Assembly (NCBI RefSeq): GCF_000196515.1
Contig: NC_014248.1
Coordinates: forward strand, 3,538,001 to 3,602,000
DNA from: 'Nostoc azollae' 0708
Lineage (GTDB): Bacteria > Cyanobacteriota > Cyanobacteriia > Cyanobacteriales > Nostocaceae
Direction: 5' to 3'
Length of the DNA stretch: 64,000 nucleotides
The translations under genes and the position numbers were made by a program. Below are positions 48,031 to 58,902 of the stretch, piece by piece. Position 1 is the first letter of the stretch. Every line of letters begins with the position of its first letter. Under the pieces are notes generated by a model, which saw only the letters and a list, made by a program, of their open reading frames with translations, was not told where the DNA came from and did no database searches.

Positions 48031-49290
48031 CAGGACTTAGGGAACTGGCACAGGCGATGGGTGAATATAGTACGTCGGTATTAAATGAATCGGATATGGA
48101 AAGCTTTATCAACCCATAAGAAGTAGCTGCAACAGGAAACATTATTGAAATATTCATGAGAAAATAGGTAGGAGATTGTATTAGATAAATGTTGCTGAAG
48201 GTAATGAGATTTACTAAAGTTGATTACTACCAATACTTATGGAGTAGTCAAATTAATTATATATACAATTACTAATTTAGCAGAGCATTTAGGAAGTATT
48301 AGCCATGATGCAATTAACTATTATTTAAAAACCGAAAAGTTAACATCTCGTTTACTATGGGATAAGGTGAAAGAGGTAGTAGAACCTGATGGTAATGGGT
48401 ATATCATATTTGATGATAGTGTTTTAGACAAAAGATATTCTGAAGAAATAGAGATGGTGAGGAGACAATATAGTGGTAATGAACATGGCATACTCCAAGA
48501 AATTGGTGTAGTCAGTTGTGTATATGTGAATCCTAAATTTCAAAGATTTTGGGTAATAGATTACCGCATTTTTAATACTGATGTGGATGGTAAAAGCAAG
48601 ATAGATGATGTGAAAGATATGCTGCAAAACCTGGTGTATCATCAGCTTTTTCCATTTAATACGGTTTTGATGGACACATGGTATGCGGTAAACAGTTTAA
48701 TGTTGTATATTGATAGCTTAGACAAAATTTAAATTTATTATTGCCCTTTAAAAAGGGATCGGTTAGTTGATGATACATTTGCCAAAGAAAAAGATAACCC
48801 TATTGAATTATGAGAATGGAGTACTGAAGAGTTAGAATGTGGTAAATTAATAAAAATTAAAGGGTTTCCCGCTCAGAAAAAAGTGAAACTACTCCGGGTT
48901 GCTATTTCTAGCAACAGAACGGATTATGTCGCTACTAAGGATTTATCTCAAAGTTCTACGAATGTTGTACAAGAGGTATGTAAAATTCGTTGAAAAATCG
49001 AGGATTTTCACCGAGAGATTAAACAAATAACTGGCCTTCAATCTTGTCAATGTCGTAAAGCTAGGCTTCAAAGAAATCATATTGCTTGTGCAATGTTGGT
49101 TTGGATTAGGTTAAAGAATTTAGCCTATTAAACTGGTCAAACTATTTATCAAAACAAGCATAGATTCCTTTCTAATTATTTAATTCAGCGATTAAAACGC
49201 CCAAGTCTTCCTATGTGCTTGGTTTGAGTTCAATTGTTGCGTGCCAGGGCTACATCCCGCCCGCTATTTGTGCCAGTTCCGTAAGTCCTG
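48031..49290 (+). mobile_element. Complete insertion sequence (1,260 bp) with inactive DDE transposase
   Basis: Terminal inverted repeats of 21 bp (CAGGACTTA-GGAACTGGCAC at 48031-48051; its reverse complement with one mismatch at 49270-49290). A perfect 5-bp target duplication TATTC lies on both sides (48026-48030 and 49291-49295). The transposase frame from about 48220 reads AEHLGSISHDAINYYLKTEKLTSRLLWDKVKEVV, YIIFDDSVLDKRYSEEIEMVRRQYSGNEH (first Asp), VLMDTWYAVNSLM (second Asp) and FHREIKQITGLQSCQCRKARLQRNHI (Glu). TAA near 48730, TGA near 48811 and 48992 and others inactivate it. IS701- or IS4-like; the family is inferred. Confidence 0.9.
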
Positions 49291-49307
49291 TATTCTTAAT
49301 TCATCTT

Positions 49308-49526
49308 TTAGCGGCGACGAAACCACCCCATGATATTTGGTTCGCCGCGCATTTTTTCTAAATCTCTACGGTTTTGGGCTGCAGTTGTGTAGTACCATTC
49401 ACAATAGCGTTTAAATTCAGAACGAGTCCGAACTTCGTGGTAAAATTCTACTGTTGTTTGGTGAACTACAAAGATATCCTGAGTTTCCGTCTGAGGTGAC
49501 GGGATAATATAAGGTAGTTCTTTCAT
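49308..49526 (-). CDS. Small conserved hypothetical protein
   Basis: A 72-residue protein, MKELPYIIPSP, then VHQTTVEFYHEVRTRSEFKRYCEWYYTTAAQNRRDLEKMRGEPNIMGWFRRR. Rich in aromatic and basic residues, no membrane segment. The in-frame ATG at 49550 is less likely. It is intact and lies just outside the IS target site, which it has escaped by 13 bases. Confidence 0.7.
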   Translation of the reverse strand: MKELPYIIPSPQTETQDIFVVHQTTVEFYHEVRTRSEFKRYCEWYYTTAAQNRRDLEKMRGEPNIMGWFRRR

Positions 49527-49574
49527 TGGTAATTGATGATTGATAATCATCAGAAGTTTTTTAATTTTTAATTT

Positions 49575-50366
49575 TTACAACCAACCCCGTAAACTATAAA
49601 TAACACTGCCAATATATTCTTTTAAAGCGTTGGTGAATTGATACAAATTAGTGGTATCTGGTAATAAATTCAGTATAGCGCCTTTGGGACTGCTGGTAAG
49701 TTCCTGAAGTTCTCCTTGGCTAACTAGAAAGTCTGTGGGTGCAGGAATAACATCAATACCTTGACGCTGGAATATTTTGAGCGCTCGCGGTGTGTGCATG
49801 GCTGATGTTACTAACAATACTTTTTTAATTCCGCGATTTTCGAGGGTTTCTTTGACATTTACCGCATTTTGATAGGTATTTAAAGAATCGGGTTCTTGAA
49901 TAATCGCCTCGGAAGGAATACCAATAGATGTCAAAATGGCAGCCATATCAGTAGATTCTTGAGAAGCACTACCACGCCAATCTATACGACCACCACTCAA
50001 GACAATTATAGGCGCTTTTTTTTGGCGATAGAGTTGAGCTGCATAAATAACACGATCGCCAGATTCACTTAAATCAACAGTGGGACGAGGCCAGACACCT
50101 GATTTAGTCGCACCACCTAAAACCACAATAGCTTCTGCTTGCGGTATTTCAGCCAATGGGATATTTTGCCATTCTAGCGATCGCACAAGATTTTTAGCCA
50201 CCCAAGCATTACCACAAACCAGCAATAAAGTTAAAGATAGAGAAATTGCCATCGCCGCAATCTTTGGTCGTTTCCACAAACTCACTAAAGCAACTATTAA
50301 ACTAACACAGGCTAAATCCAGAGGATAAAAAAACCGAGGCAATAATTTAGAAAGATATAGAAACAT
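49575..50366 (-). CDS. YdcF/ElyC-like DUF218 membrane protein
   Basis: A 263-residue protein with two N-terminal membrane helices (residues about 13-30 and 36-55) and a DUF218 domain: AEAIVVLGGATKSGVWPRPTVDLSESGDRVIYAAQLYRQ, PIIVLSGGRIDWRGSASQESTDMAAILTSIGIPSEAIIQEPDSLNTYQNAVNVKETLENRGIKKVLLVTSAMHTPRALKIFQRQGIDVIPAPTDF. This is the ElyC architecture (envelope biogenesis factor). Intact. Confidence 0.87.
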   Translation of the reverse strand: MFLYLSKLLPRFFYPLDLACVSLIVALVSLWKRPKIAAMAISLSLTLLLVCGNAWVAKNLVRSLEWQNIPLAEIPQAEAIVVLGGATKSGVWPRPTVDLSESGDRVIYAAQLYRQKKAPIIVLSGGRIDWRGSASQESTDMAAILTSIGIPSEAIIQEPDSLNTYQNAVNVKETLENRGIKKVLLVTSAMHTPRALKIFQRQGIDVIPAPTDFLVSQGELQELTSSPKGAILNLLPDTTNLYQFTNALKEYIGSVIYSLRGWL

Positions 50367-50422
50367 AATTCGTAACTTCTAATTCGTAATTTCTAATTTA
50401 CTCCAATGCCTAATTAGCAATC

Positions 50423-50932
50423 TTACTTTTGCCAAAATCTAAAACTAAAACTTCTACTAGGACGACGAAAACGACGAGTAGATATTCTTTTGTTTCGTGA
50501 AATACGTCTCTCATCAGGATATTCAATATCTACTTGTACCAGGTCATCTGATAGCTGAGTTTTGGTTGCTTCTTTACTTCTCCACCAAGCAATAATCCAG
50601 CCGCCACCGAAAGCAGCAAATCCTCCAAATAAAATACTTATTGGTGCTGAATAACCAATAAACACAAAGCCAAACATAAAAACTAACCAGTATTTAAGTG
50701 CTGCATCAATGCCATCATTAGAAGCTACATCTGGTATCTGGGGTTTATTTTCGTTGACTGCTGTAAACCAACCTAAAGCAACACCACCCATAATACCTAT
50801 AAAGAAACTCAGTATTAATGAAGCTCCTGTAAAACTAGAAATAATTGTTAAGAGAAAACCAAATACTAGTTGGGAAAAAAAGTTTGGATAAGAAGATAAT
50901 ATTTCACTGAGGATATTCTTGTTAAATGCCAT
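50423..50932 (-). CDS. Hypothetical membrane protein
   Basis: A 169-residue protein with about four hydrophobic helices (residues 18-33, 36-55, 80-97, 99-115) and a basic, serine/arginine-rich tail (RRISRNKRISTRRFRRPSRSFSFRFWQK). No family is recognised. It is intact and follows the aminoglycoside-phosphotransferase-like gene on the same strand. Confidence 0.7.
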   Translation of the reverse strand: MAFNKNILSEILSSYPNFFSQLVFGFLLTIISSFTGASLILSFFIGIMGGVALGWFTAVNENKPQIPDVASNDGIDAALKYWLVFMFGFVFIGYSAPISILFGGFAAFGGGWIIAWWRSKEATKTQLSDDLVQVDIEYPDERRISRNKRISTRRFRRPSRSFSFRFWQK

Positions 50933-51098
50933 AATCTTGAGAATCCAAGCTTCAAAATAGAGCTTACAGCAGGCTGAGCATTAATGTTCACGTAGTGTAT
51001 CGTAGACATACTTCCTCTGGAAGAGGCACAAAATTCAAAAAATAGGCAACAGGAAATAATAATGAATATATCTCTCTACTTCTGTCACCTGTCACTTG

Positions 51099-52625
51099 CT
51101 ATAATTGTGCTTCCAATGATTGAGTCGTATCCAATATTTTCAGGTATGGTTGTTCCTGATTTGTAAAAGGTTCAGCTTGTTTAATTTGAGATACCAATAA
51201 ATCCGCAGTAGCATCAGCAATATCACCAGTACGGTTAACAAGACGCTCTTGTAATACTTCTATTGGTGCAGTGCAGTGGATAATCTGTAAAGGTAATTGA
51301 TTTTGTTGTGTTTGTGTTATCACCTCCTGTCGCAAATGTTGACGATCATACTTAGCATCTAAAATTACACACCAACCTTGATTAGCAAGTGAAATCCCTA
51401 ATGTCAACAACCTGTTATAAGTCTTCTGTGTCATCTCTGGCGTATATATTTTATCACCACCACGTTCTAGCAGAGGAATACCAGCCAAATGTTTTCTGAC
51501 GGCATCAGAACGGAGATGAACTGCACCTAATTTCCGAGCCAAATATCTAGCTGTTGTACTTTTACCAGAACCAGATAACCCTGACATCAAAATCACTTGA
51601 CCCTGCTTAGGTATAGTATAATCCCATGCTTGGCAATAATACGCAGATGCAGTCTTTCCTGCTTCTTCCTTCACACTCGCGGGTAAATTTGGATCATCTA
51701 ATAAAAACGAAGTCACTTTAGCCCGGACATAGGCTTGACGGCTTAAATACAAAGGTAAAACCTGTAAACCTTCCCAATCACCAGTTTGTTCTGCATAAGT
51801 ATTCAAAAAGGCATTACCTAAATCTTTTCGGCCTTTTGCTTCTATATCCATTACCGTAAATGCCACATCATACATGACATCCACAAAGCGAAATGGCTCA
51901 TTGAACTCTATGCAGTCAAACACCATAATTTTGTCGTGCCATCGAGCAATATTTCTCAGGTGTAAATCCCCATGACATTCACGAATATAGTTATTGACAA
52001 TTCTAATAACAAATAATTCTGGACGTTGGTCAAAAAAGTTATCTGTATATGCTTTTGTTTGTGCAAAGCGTTCCTGTGTCTGAGGAGCACCAATATACTT
52101 TAGGGTTTGTTCGTAATTTTCATCAATAGCCAACCGCACTTGTGATACTTCACCAAAGCTCCGGATGTGATCATTTGTCTGGGCTTGAGCATGATATTCA
52201 GCTACCAATCGTCCCAATTCTTCCAAATCAGTCTCATTTAATTTGTTTTGGGCAAGAAGTTCACTGAAGAGGGCTTCTTGGGGAAATTGCCGCATTTTCA
52301 GGGCATATTCGACTGCCTCTCCTGTACCTCCTAAATGATATTTTTCTCCTTCTAAAGTCACAGGTAAAACTTCCAAGTATAGTTCACCTGCTCCTCGTTC
52401 ATTTAAGCGTAACTCTTGGTGACAAAAATGTTGTCGCCTTTCTAAGGTGGAGTAGTCTAAAAAGCCAAAATTTACAGGTTTTTTCAGTTTGTATGCATAA
52501 TCCCCAGTTAGTAGCACATAAGAAACGTGAGTTTGTATTAATTCAATAGGTTCTGTGACTGGATGAGAATAGAATCCAGGTTTTAACATTTGCTGAATTA
52601 AATCTGGAAGATTGGTCTCTGTCAT
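51099..52625 (-). CDS. APH-like phosphotransferase fused to P-loop kinase
   Basis: A 508-residue two-domain protein. The N-terminal half (about 1-330) is an aminoglycoside-phosphotransferase/choline-kinase fold with VLLTGDYAYKLKKPVNFGFLDYSTLERR, ECHGDLHLRNI (catalytic loop) and VFDCIEFNEPFRFVDVMYDVAF. The C-terminal half is a zeta-toxin/gluconokinase-like P-loop ATPase: VILMSGLSGSGKSTTARYLARKLGAVHLRSDAVRKHLAG (Walker A), GWCVILDAKYDRQHLR, and CTAPIEVLQERLVNR. The fusion is common in cyanobacteria and proteobacteria; the substrate is unknown. Intact. Confidence 0.9.
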   Translation of the reverse strand: MTETNLPDLIQQMLKPGFYSHPVTEPIELIQTHVSYVLLTGDYAYKLKKPVNFGFLDYSTLERRQHFCHQELRLNERGAGELYLEVLPVTLEGEKYHLGGTGEAVEYALKMRQFPQEALFSELLAQNKLNETDLEELGRLVAEYHAQAQTNDHIRSFGEVSQVRLAIDENYEQTLKYIGAPQTQERFAQTKAYTDNFFDQRPELFVIRIVNNYIRECHGDLHLRNIARWHDKIMVFDCIEFNEPFRFVDVMYDVAFTVMDIEAKGRKDLGNAFLNTYAEQTGDWEGLQVLPLYLSRQAYVRAKVTSFLLDDPNLPASVKEEAGKTASAYYCQAWDYTIPKQGQVILMSGLSGSGKSTTARYLARKLGAVHLRSDAVRKHLAGIPLLERGGDKIYTPEMTQKTYNRLLTLGISLANQGWCVILDAKYDRQHLRQEVITQTQQNQLPLQIIHCTAPIEVLQERLVNRTGDIADATADLLVSQIKQAEPFTNQEQPYLKILDTTQSLEAQL

Positions 52626-52667
52626 GGGATTTATGTTAACTCAATTTGCTTATAAAAGTAATAGCTT

Positions 52668-52695
52668 AACAAAAAACCAGGGTGAATCCCTGGTT
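52668..52695 (-). terminator. Rho-independent terminator after rplY
   Basis: Leftward reading: AACCAGGG, ATTCA loop, CCCTGGTT, then TTTT and a further T tract. An 8-bp stem directly followed by Ts, 46 bases after the rplY stop. Confidence 0.85.
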
Positions 52696-52740
52696 TAATG
52701 AGCAATTATGACAAAGGTTTAATGAACAATAGAGTGTAGT

Positions 52741-53037
52741 TTAGGCTTTAGTAACGAAAAAACTCAGGTGATAAGGTGTTCCCTTCGCTGGATGAATCTG
52801 GACTTCGCGGAGTACAGTTTTACCACTCCACTCAAGTTCAGGAATATTGAGTTCAATCTCAGTCTTATTGGGAGCTGCTTGTTTGAGTAAACGTTCAACC
52901 ACTTTGGCATCAACTACTAAAGAAATTGATTCTGTGCCTTTGTGACCGTACAAATTAGCGGGAATTAAACCAGAACGGCGTAAAGCTTTGGGTTTGCTAC
53001 CTTCTGGACGTTTTTGAGATTCTACTGCGATCGCCAT
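52741..53037 (-). CDS. rplY: 50S ribosomal protein L25
   Basis: A 98-residue bL25-type protein that binds 5S r[93 protein letters not shown]. It is the short form without the CTC C-terminal extension. Transcribed with purA upstream, 130 bases apart, with a terminator right after it. Confidence 0.92.
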   Translation of the reverse strand: MAIAVESQKRPEGSKPKALRRSGLIPANLYGHKGTESISLVVDAKVVERLLKQAAPNKTEIELNIPELEWSGKTVLREVQIHPAKGTPYHLSFFVTKA

Positions 53038-53055
53038 ACTTAGTTTTAATTTGTT

Positions 53056-53090
53056 AGTTGTCAGTTATCAGTTGTCAGTTATCAGTTGTC
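53056..53090. repeat. Short tandem repeat AGTTRTC x5
   Basis: Alternating AGTTGTC and AGTTATC heptamers (5 units) between rplY and purA. Confidence 0.8.
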
Positions 53091-53167
53091 AGTGAAAAAA
53101 GGAGGAAGGCAGGAGGCAAAAGCCAAGAGGTGATTTTTCTCTTACACCCCTACATGCTGTTTCCTGA

Positions 53168-54511
<1,344 letters not shown>

Positions 54512-54661
54512 TTAAAGGGTAAAGTTTCCACAGATATTAATTATTAACAGATTTTTCATCTTCTGTCAAGCAATTTAGGTGATTGGCAATGGGTAATTGG
54601 TAATTGATAAAATCATGACTTATTTCCTTATATGTATCACCAGCCATCCGATTTTGCATTA

Positions 54662-54704
54662 ACCCCATGGATAAATCTGGGGGCTTGTACCATCCAGGAA
54701 TTAT
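54662..54704. repeat. Dispersed repeat ACCCCA-GGATAAATC-GGGG (copy 2)
   Basis: Contains ACCCCATGGATAAATCTGGGG and CTTGTACCATCCAGGAATTAT; the matching copy is at 23096-23152. Here it leads straight into the CCCAATA tandem array. Confidence 0.55.
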
Positions 54705-54872
54705 CAATACCCAATACCCAATACCCAATACCCAATACCCAATACCCAATACCCAATACCCAATACCCAATCCCCAATACCCAATACCCAATCCCCAATA
54801 CCCAATACCCAATACCCAATACCCAATACCCAATACCCAATACCCAATACCCAATACCCAATACCCAATCCC
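54705..54872. repeat. Tandem heptamer array CAATACC x24
   Basis: 168 bases = 24 units of a 7-mer (CAATACC, with a few CAATCCC variants), no spacers. Because 7 is coprime to 3, all three frames read seven-residue repeats (PIPNTQY rightward, VLGIGYW leftward), which creates spurious long frames on both strands. It ends 2 bases before the ATG of the histidine kinase relic. Confidence 0.97.
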
Positions 54873-54874
54873 CT

Positions 54875-57294
54875 ATGGAAATTCTGCAACGTCTTGGTAT
54901 TGAATACCAAAATCCTCGCTTGTGGTTTGATGTATTAATTATTGCTATTAGCTACTATGTTAGTTCTTGGCTGGTTTTGAAAAAAATGTCTGTTCCTCCT
55001 TTTGGTACTCCTGTTTGCCCAGGTACGGGTTTTACTATTGGCTTTCTATTGTTGTGGGGGCGATCGCGTTGGTTCGGTGTATTTTTAGGAGCAATGTTGG
55101 CTAATTATACCGACATTAAATTTATAATTTTAGCAATTCCAATTCTTGGAGGTATTGGTACCACTATTAACTCACTAATTACTGTAATAGTAATCGTTAG
55201 ATCAAGTCGAACTAATTACCCTTTTAATCAAGTTAGAGATGTAGTAATTTTTTCTTTTTGTAGTTTATTTACTAGAACTGTCTTTCAATCTTTCTTAAGT
55301 GTGATTACGGTTCGCTTAGGTGGTGATGAAGGGTGGAATAAATATTTAGATATTTTTTCTGGTTGGTGGGTCGCTTATGCTATCGGAATTTTGGTATTTG
55401 CTCCTCCTATTTTAATTTTTCTTCAAAAGATAGTTAAGTCGGAAGTTGAATCCAGACCAAACAAAGAAATCTTATTGGCAGTAATTACTTTATGTATACT
55501 TAGTTATTTTACTTTTCTTCAACCACAACCATTAGAGTATTTACTTTTACCACCGTTACTTTGGTCTGCTTTTCAGTTTGGTCGAACAATTACTACTTGG
55601 TTAGTAGCAATTATATCTATAATAGCTTCTGTAGCTACGAGTTATCGTTTAGGAGTGTTTTATGACGCAGCTTTAAAAGATCATTCAATCATATTATTAC
55701 AACTGTTTATTGGCGTGATTAGTATAACTGTGATGGTGATGTTAGCCATCATTGCAGAGAATCATCAATATAGGTTAAATCTAAAAATAGTCAATACGGA
55801 ATTAGAACAACGAGTTTTTGAGTGCACCAGGGATTTGCAAGAGAGCGAAGCTAAAGCACAGGAATTAGCTGCTAAAGCTGAAGCTGCAAACCAGGCCAAG
55901 AGCGCGTTTATTGCTAAGATTAGTCACGAATTGCGCTCGCCACTGAGTGCTGTGATCGGTTTTTCACAATTGATGTTACGTGCAAATAATCTTCCTTTTG
56001 AGCAATATGAAAATGCAGGTATTATTTATCGCAGTGGAGATTGTTTGCTAACCCTGATTAATCATATTATAAATTTATCAAAAATTGAAGCAGGTAAAGG
56101 TTTTCTGAATGTAAATAACTTTGAGCTATATCGGTTGCTAGATGATTTAGAAGATATGCTATATTTACGCGCCAGCAATGAGGAATTAAAACTAATGTTA
56201 CGACGCACTAAAAATGTCACCCAGTATATTTGTATTGATGGAGTTAAACTTCGTCAAATTTTAATTAATTTAATAATCAATAGCATCAGATTTACCCATA
56301 AAGGTGATAGTACAGTTAGTACAAACAAGGTGAATGAAGAAAGTAGAAATGTTTTTTACTGTTCATTTCAGAGTAAGTGATACAGGTGTGGGTATTGCTG
56401 CGGCTAAATTACCAAAAATATTGGATTTGAAGCCTTTGCTCAAGCATAAGGAGGAAAAGAGATACAAGAAGGAATGGGTTTAGTTTAGCTATTAGTGGCA
56501 GGTTTGTACAACTCATGGGTGGAGATATTTAAGTTTAAACTGCAATAGGAAAATGTACAACTTTTAAAGTTTCTATTCAAGCAACATTAGGTCAAGTAAT
56601 AGTTAATAATTAATTATCCAGAGGAATATCAACGAGTCATAGGAATTGCTCCAGGACAACCTACATATAAAATATTAGCAGTAGATGAGCAACCTATTTA
56701 TTAATCGTCAATTATTGTTTAAGCCTTTATAAAAGTTGGTTTTTGAAATGAAAGAAGCTAGTAATGGACAATAATCAATCGCCATTTGGGATAAATGGGA
56801 ACCTCATTGAATTTGGATGGATATGAGAATGCTGATTATGGATGGCTATGATGGAACTAAACATATTAAGTCTACTAGGCAATGCTACCGCTGTAATAGC
56901 ATTAACAGCGAGTCTTCTAGAAGAAGAAAAGGCCATTGTTATTTCAGCCAGTTGTGATGATTTTCTCCGTAAACCTTTTACAGAGCATACAATTCTTGAA
57001 GGGCTTGCGAAACATTTAGGTGTAAAATATCTCTATGCAAAAACAACTGCACTTAATTTAGATAATTCAGAAGCCAGCACTTTGACATCGTAAAATTTGA
57101 CCTGTATGTCAGAAGGATGGACTAATCAGTTATACGAAGCTGCATTCGAAGCAAACACTAATTATGTGATGGAATTTCTTGAATCAATTCCTAAAACAGA
57201 AACTTTTTCGATTCAATCCTTGACAAAACATGCTAGAGAATTTGAACTTGAAAAGTTAGTTGATTTAGCTGCGACTTTAATCAGCAATGAATAG
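54875..57294 (+). pseudogene. MASE1-domain hybrid histidine kinase, inactivated
   Basis: The intact 5' part (54875-56380) starts [12 protein letters not shown] and holds a MASE1-like membrane sensor of about eight helices (residues 15-300), a coiled coil, and the phospho-acceptor region AFIAKISHELRSPLSAVIGFSQLM. Next come part of the ATPase domain (KLRQILINLIINSIRFTHKGD) and a frameshift near 56350. Fragments continue VSDTGVGI (G1 box), VQLMGGDI, then receiver-like pieces (ILAVDEQPINRQLL, MRMLIMDGYDG, ATAVIALTASLLEEEKAI, CDDFLRKPFTEHTILEGLAKHLGVKYLY) and a helical end (LVDLAATLISNE). Stops at 56450, 56530, 56630, 56700 and others. Confidence 0.82.
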
Positions 57295-57844
57295 CCATAG
57301 TGCTGATAAATTGAAATAAGGTCATTTGAAATTAATTTGAAAGAGATAACAAAACCTAATTATGTAAATAAACATAGAATTGACTAAAAAATTCTGGTTC
57401 TTCAGTTCTTTTTGTGAAGAACCTGGTAAATATCATTAAAGACCTTATTCTCTAGGCATTTTATTTAAAGTAAATAAGGGCATAATTCTTTATACACCTT
57501 TCCCAGTAAGGGTTTTATTATAATCAATCCTCAATCACCATAAAAACAGTCAATGCAAGAGCCAAACTTATTCTCATCTAATTTCTGGTTACTTAAATCT
57601 GTTTCTATTAGTAGAAAATATGGCAGGATAGGTTTAGGTTTAGCAAAAATACCAATTTAATTAAATTAACAAACATTCATAATCTGGATGAAAATAATTC
57701 ATAATTTGTAATTAAGTTTTGAAAGAGATATTTATAACTACTTACAAAACTTTCTGTATTGAGGAATAGGGGGTTTTAAACTCCCATATTCGGTAAAATT
57801 TGTTAAAATTCTCATAAAATGTCAATCTAGATCATGGCGATTAC
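57295..57844. other. Gene-free region, 550 bases
   Basis: AT-rich. A short stretch near 57623 (GGTTTAGGTTTAGCAAAAAT) resembles the GLGL-A G-box of a kinase ATPase domain and may be a kinase scrap. Otherwise nothing is recognised. Confidence 0.4.
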
Positions 57845-58831
57845 ATGAATTTAATTAATTTACTCATAAAGTACCAAAACAGACTGTTAAATAAAAGTTC
57901 AGGAGTTCTGTTTGTTAAACTCCTAAAACATTTAACTTGGAGTATAGTTACGGTAGTTTTAGGGATTGCTCTCGCAAATCGTACCACTGAACCCGTTGCA
58001 CCATTACGCATTGGTGCTAATCTTTGGACAGGATATGGAACTTTATATCTCGCCCGTGACTTGGGTTATTATGACAAAAAGCCGGTCAAGTTGGTAGATT
58101 ATCCTTCAGGAACAGAGGAAGTAAGAGCTTATCGCAACAATGAAATTGAAGGTGCAGGGTTATCAATTGACCAAGCGATCTCTCTAGCAGCAATCCAAGA
58201 AAATATTAAGATTATTGCCATTATGGAAGTTTCTCATGGTGGGGACGTGTTTTTAGGAAAACCAGAGATTACAGACATGAAAGCCTTAAAGGGCAAGCGA
58301 GTGGGGGTAGAAGCAACTTCTTTAGGAGCTTTATTTATTACTCATGCGCTGGAAAAACATGGGATATCTGTTAAAGATATTCAGATTTTTCCTTTAGAAC
58401 TTACAGAATATGAACAAGCCTATAAACAAGGAACCCTAGATGCTGTTTTTACCTTTGGTCTAGTGAAAATTAAACTACTGGTAGCAGGGTCAAGGTCATT
58501 ATTTGATAGCAAGCAAATTCCTGGAGAAATTGTGGATATTCTCGCTGTTAGTACAGAAGCGCTCACTAATTATTCTGACACTATTAAAGCATTAATAAAT
58601 CCACGATTTTGCGCCTTCAATCATTCTAAAAAAAGTCCTGGATATGCAGACATTCGTATTACTAAACGAACTCAGTTAACCCCAAAAAGAATTTGGGAGA
58701 CCTTTAAACTATTACGTCAAAATAATTTACAGGAAAATCAAAAAATACTTAATGAGACTAATCTTAAAATTGTTAATAATATGAAAAATTTTATACAAAA
58801 AACGTGGGAATTATGCTGGAAATTCGATTGA
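57845..58831 (+). CDS. ABC-type substrate-binding protein (NMT1/SsuA-like), C-terminus damaged
   Basis: 328 residues. A lead with one hydrophobic helix (HLTWSIVTVVLGIALAN, residues about 30-46) exports or anchors it. The periplasmic binding fold follows: LRIGANLWTGYGTLYLARDLGYYDKKPVKLVDYPSGTEEVRAYRNNEIEGAGLSIDQAI, VEVSHGGDVFLG, LKGKRVGVEATSLGALFITHALEKHGI, YEQAYKQGTLDAVFTFG. The TGA at 58829 seems premature: the same frame continues to LLDNEFIKNAKL and a TAA at 58895, the expected family end, so the last 25 codons are altered by small compensating indels plus a stop. Six bases beyond that TAA the hybrid kinase starts. No permease or ATPase is nearby; it probably served as a sensor partner of the kinase. 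Confidence 0.7.
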   Translation: MNLINLLIKYQNRLLNKSSGVLFVKLLKHLTWSIVTVVLGIALANRTTEPVAPLRIGANLWTGYGTLYLARDLGYYDKKPVKLVDYPSGTEEVRAYRNNEIEGAGLSIDQAISLAAIQENIKIIAIMEVSHGGDVFLGKPEITDMKALKGKRVGVEATSLGALFITHALEKHGISVKDIQIFPLELTEYEQAYKQGTLDAVFTFGLVKIKLLVAGSRSLFDSKQIPGEIVDILAVSTEALTNYSDTIKALINPRFCAFNHSKKSPGYADIRITKRTQLTPKRIWETFKLLRQNNLQENQKILNETNLKIVNNMKNFIQKTWELCWKFD

Positions 58832-58902
58832 TATAAAAAGGTGATTTATCTTGTAACTCTGCTCGATAATGAATTTATTAAAAATGCCAAATTATAAAAA
58901 TA

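Noticed and set aside
54705-54872. Possible CRISPR-like repeat array
   Set aside because: The units are 7 bases with no spacers; it is a simple tandem repeat.
54537-54910. Long frames on both strands encoding PIPNTQY or VLGIGYW repeats
   Set aside because: They are the direct translation of the CAATACC heptamer array; no start, codon bias or domain supports a protein.
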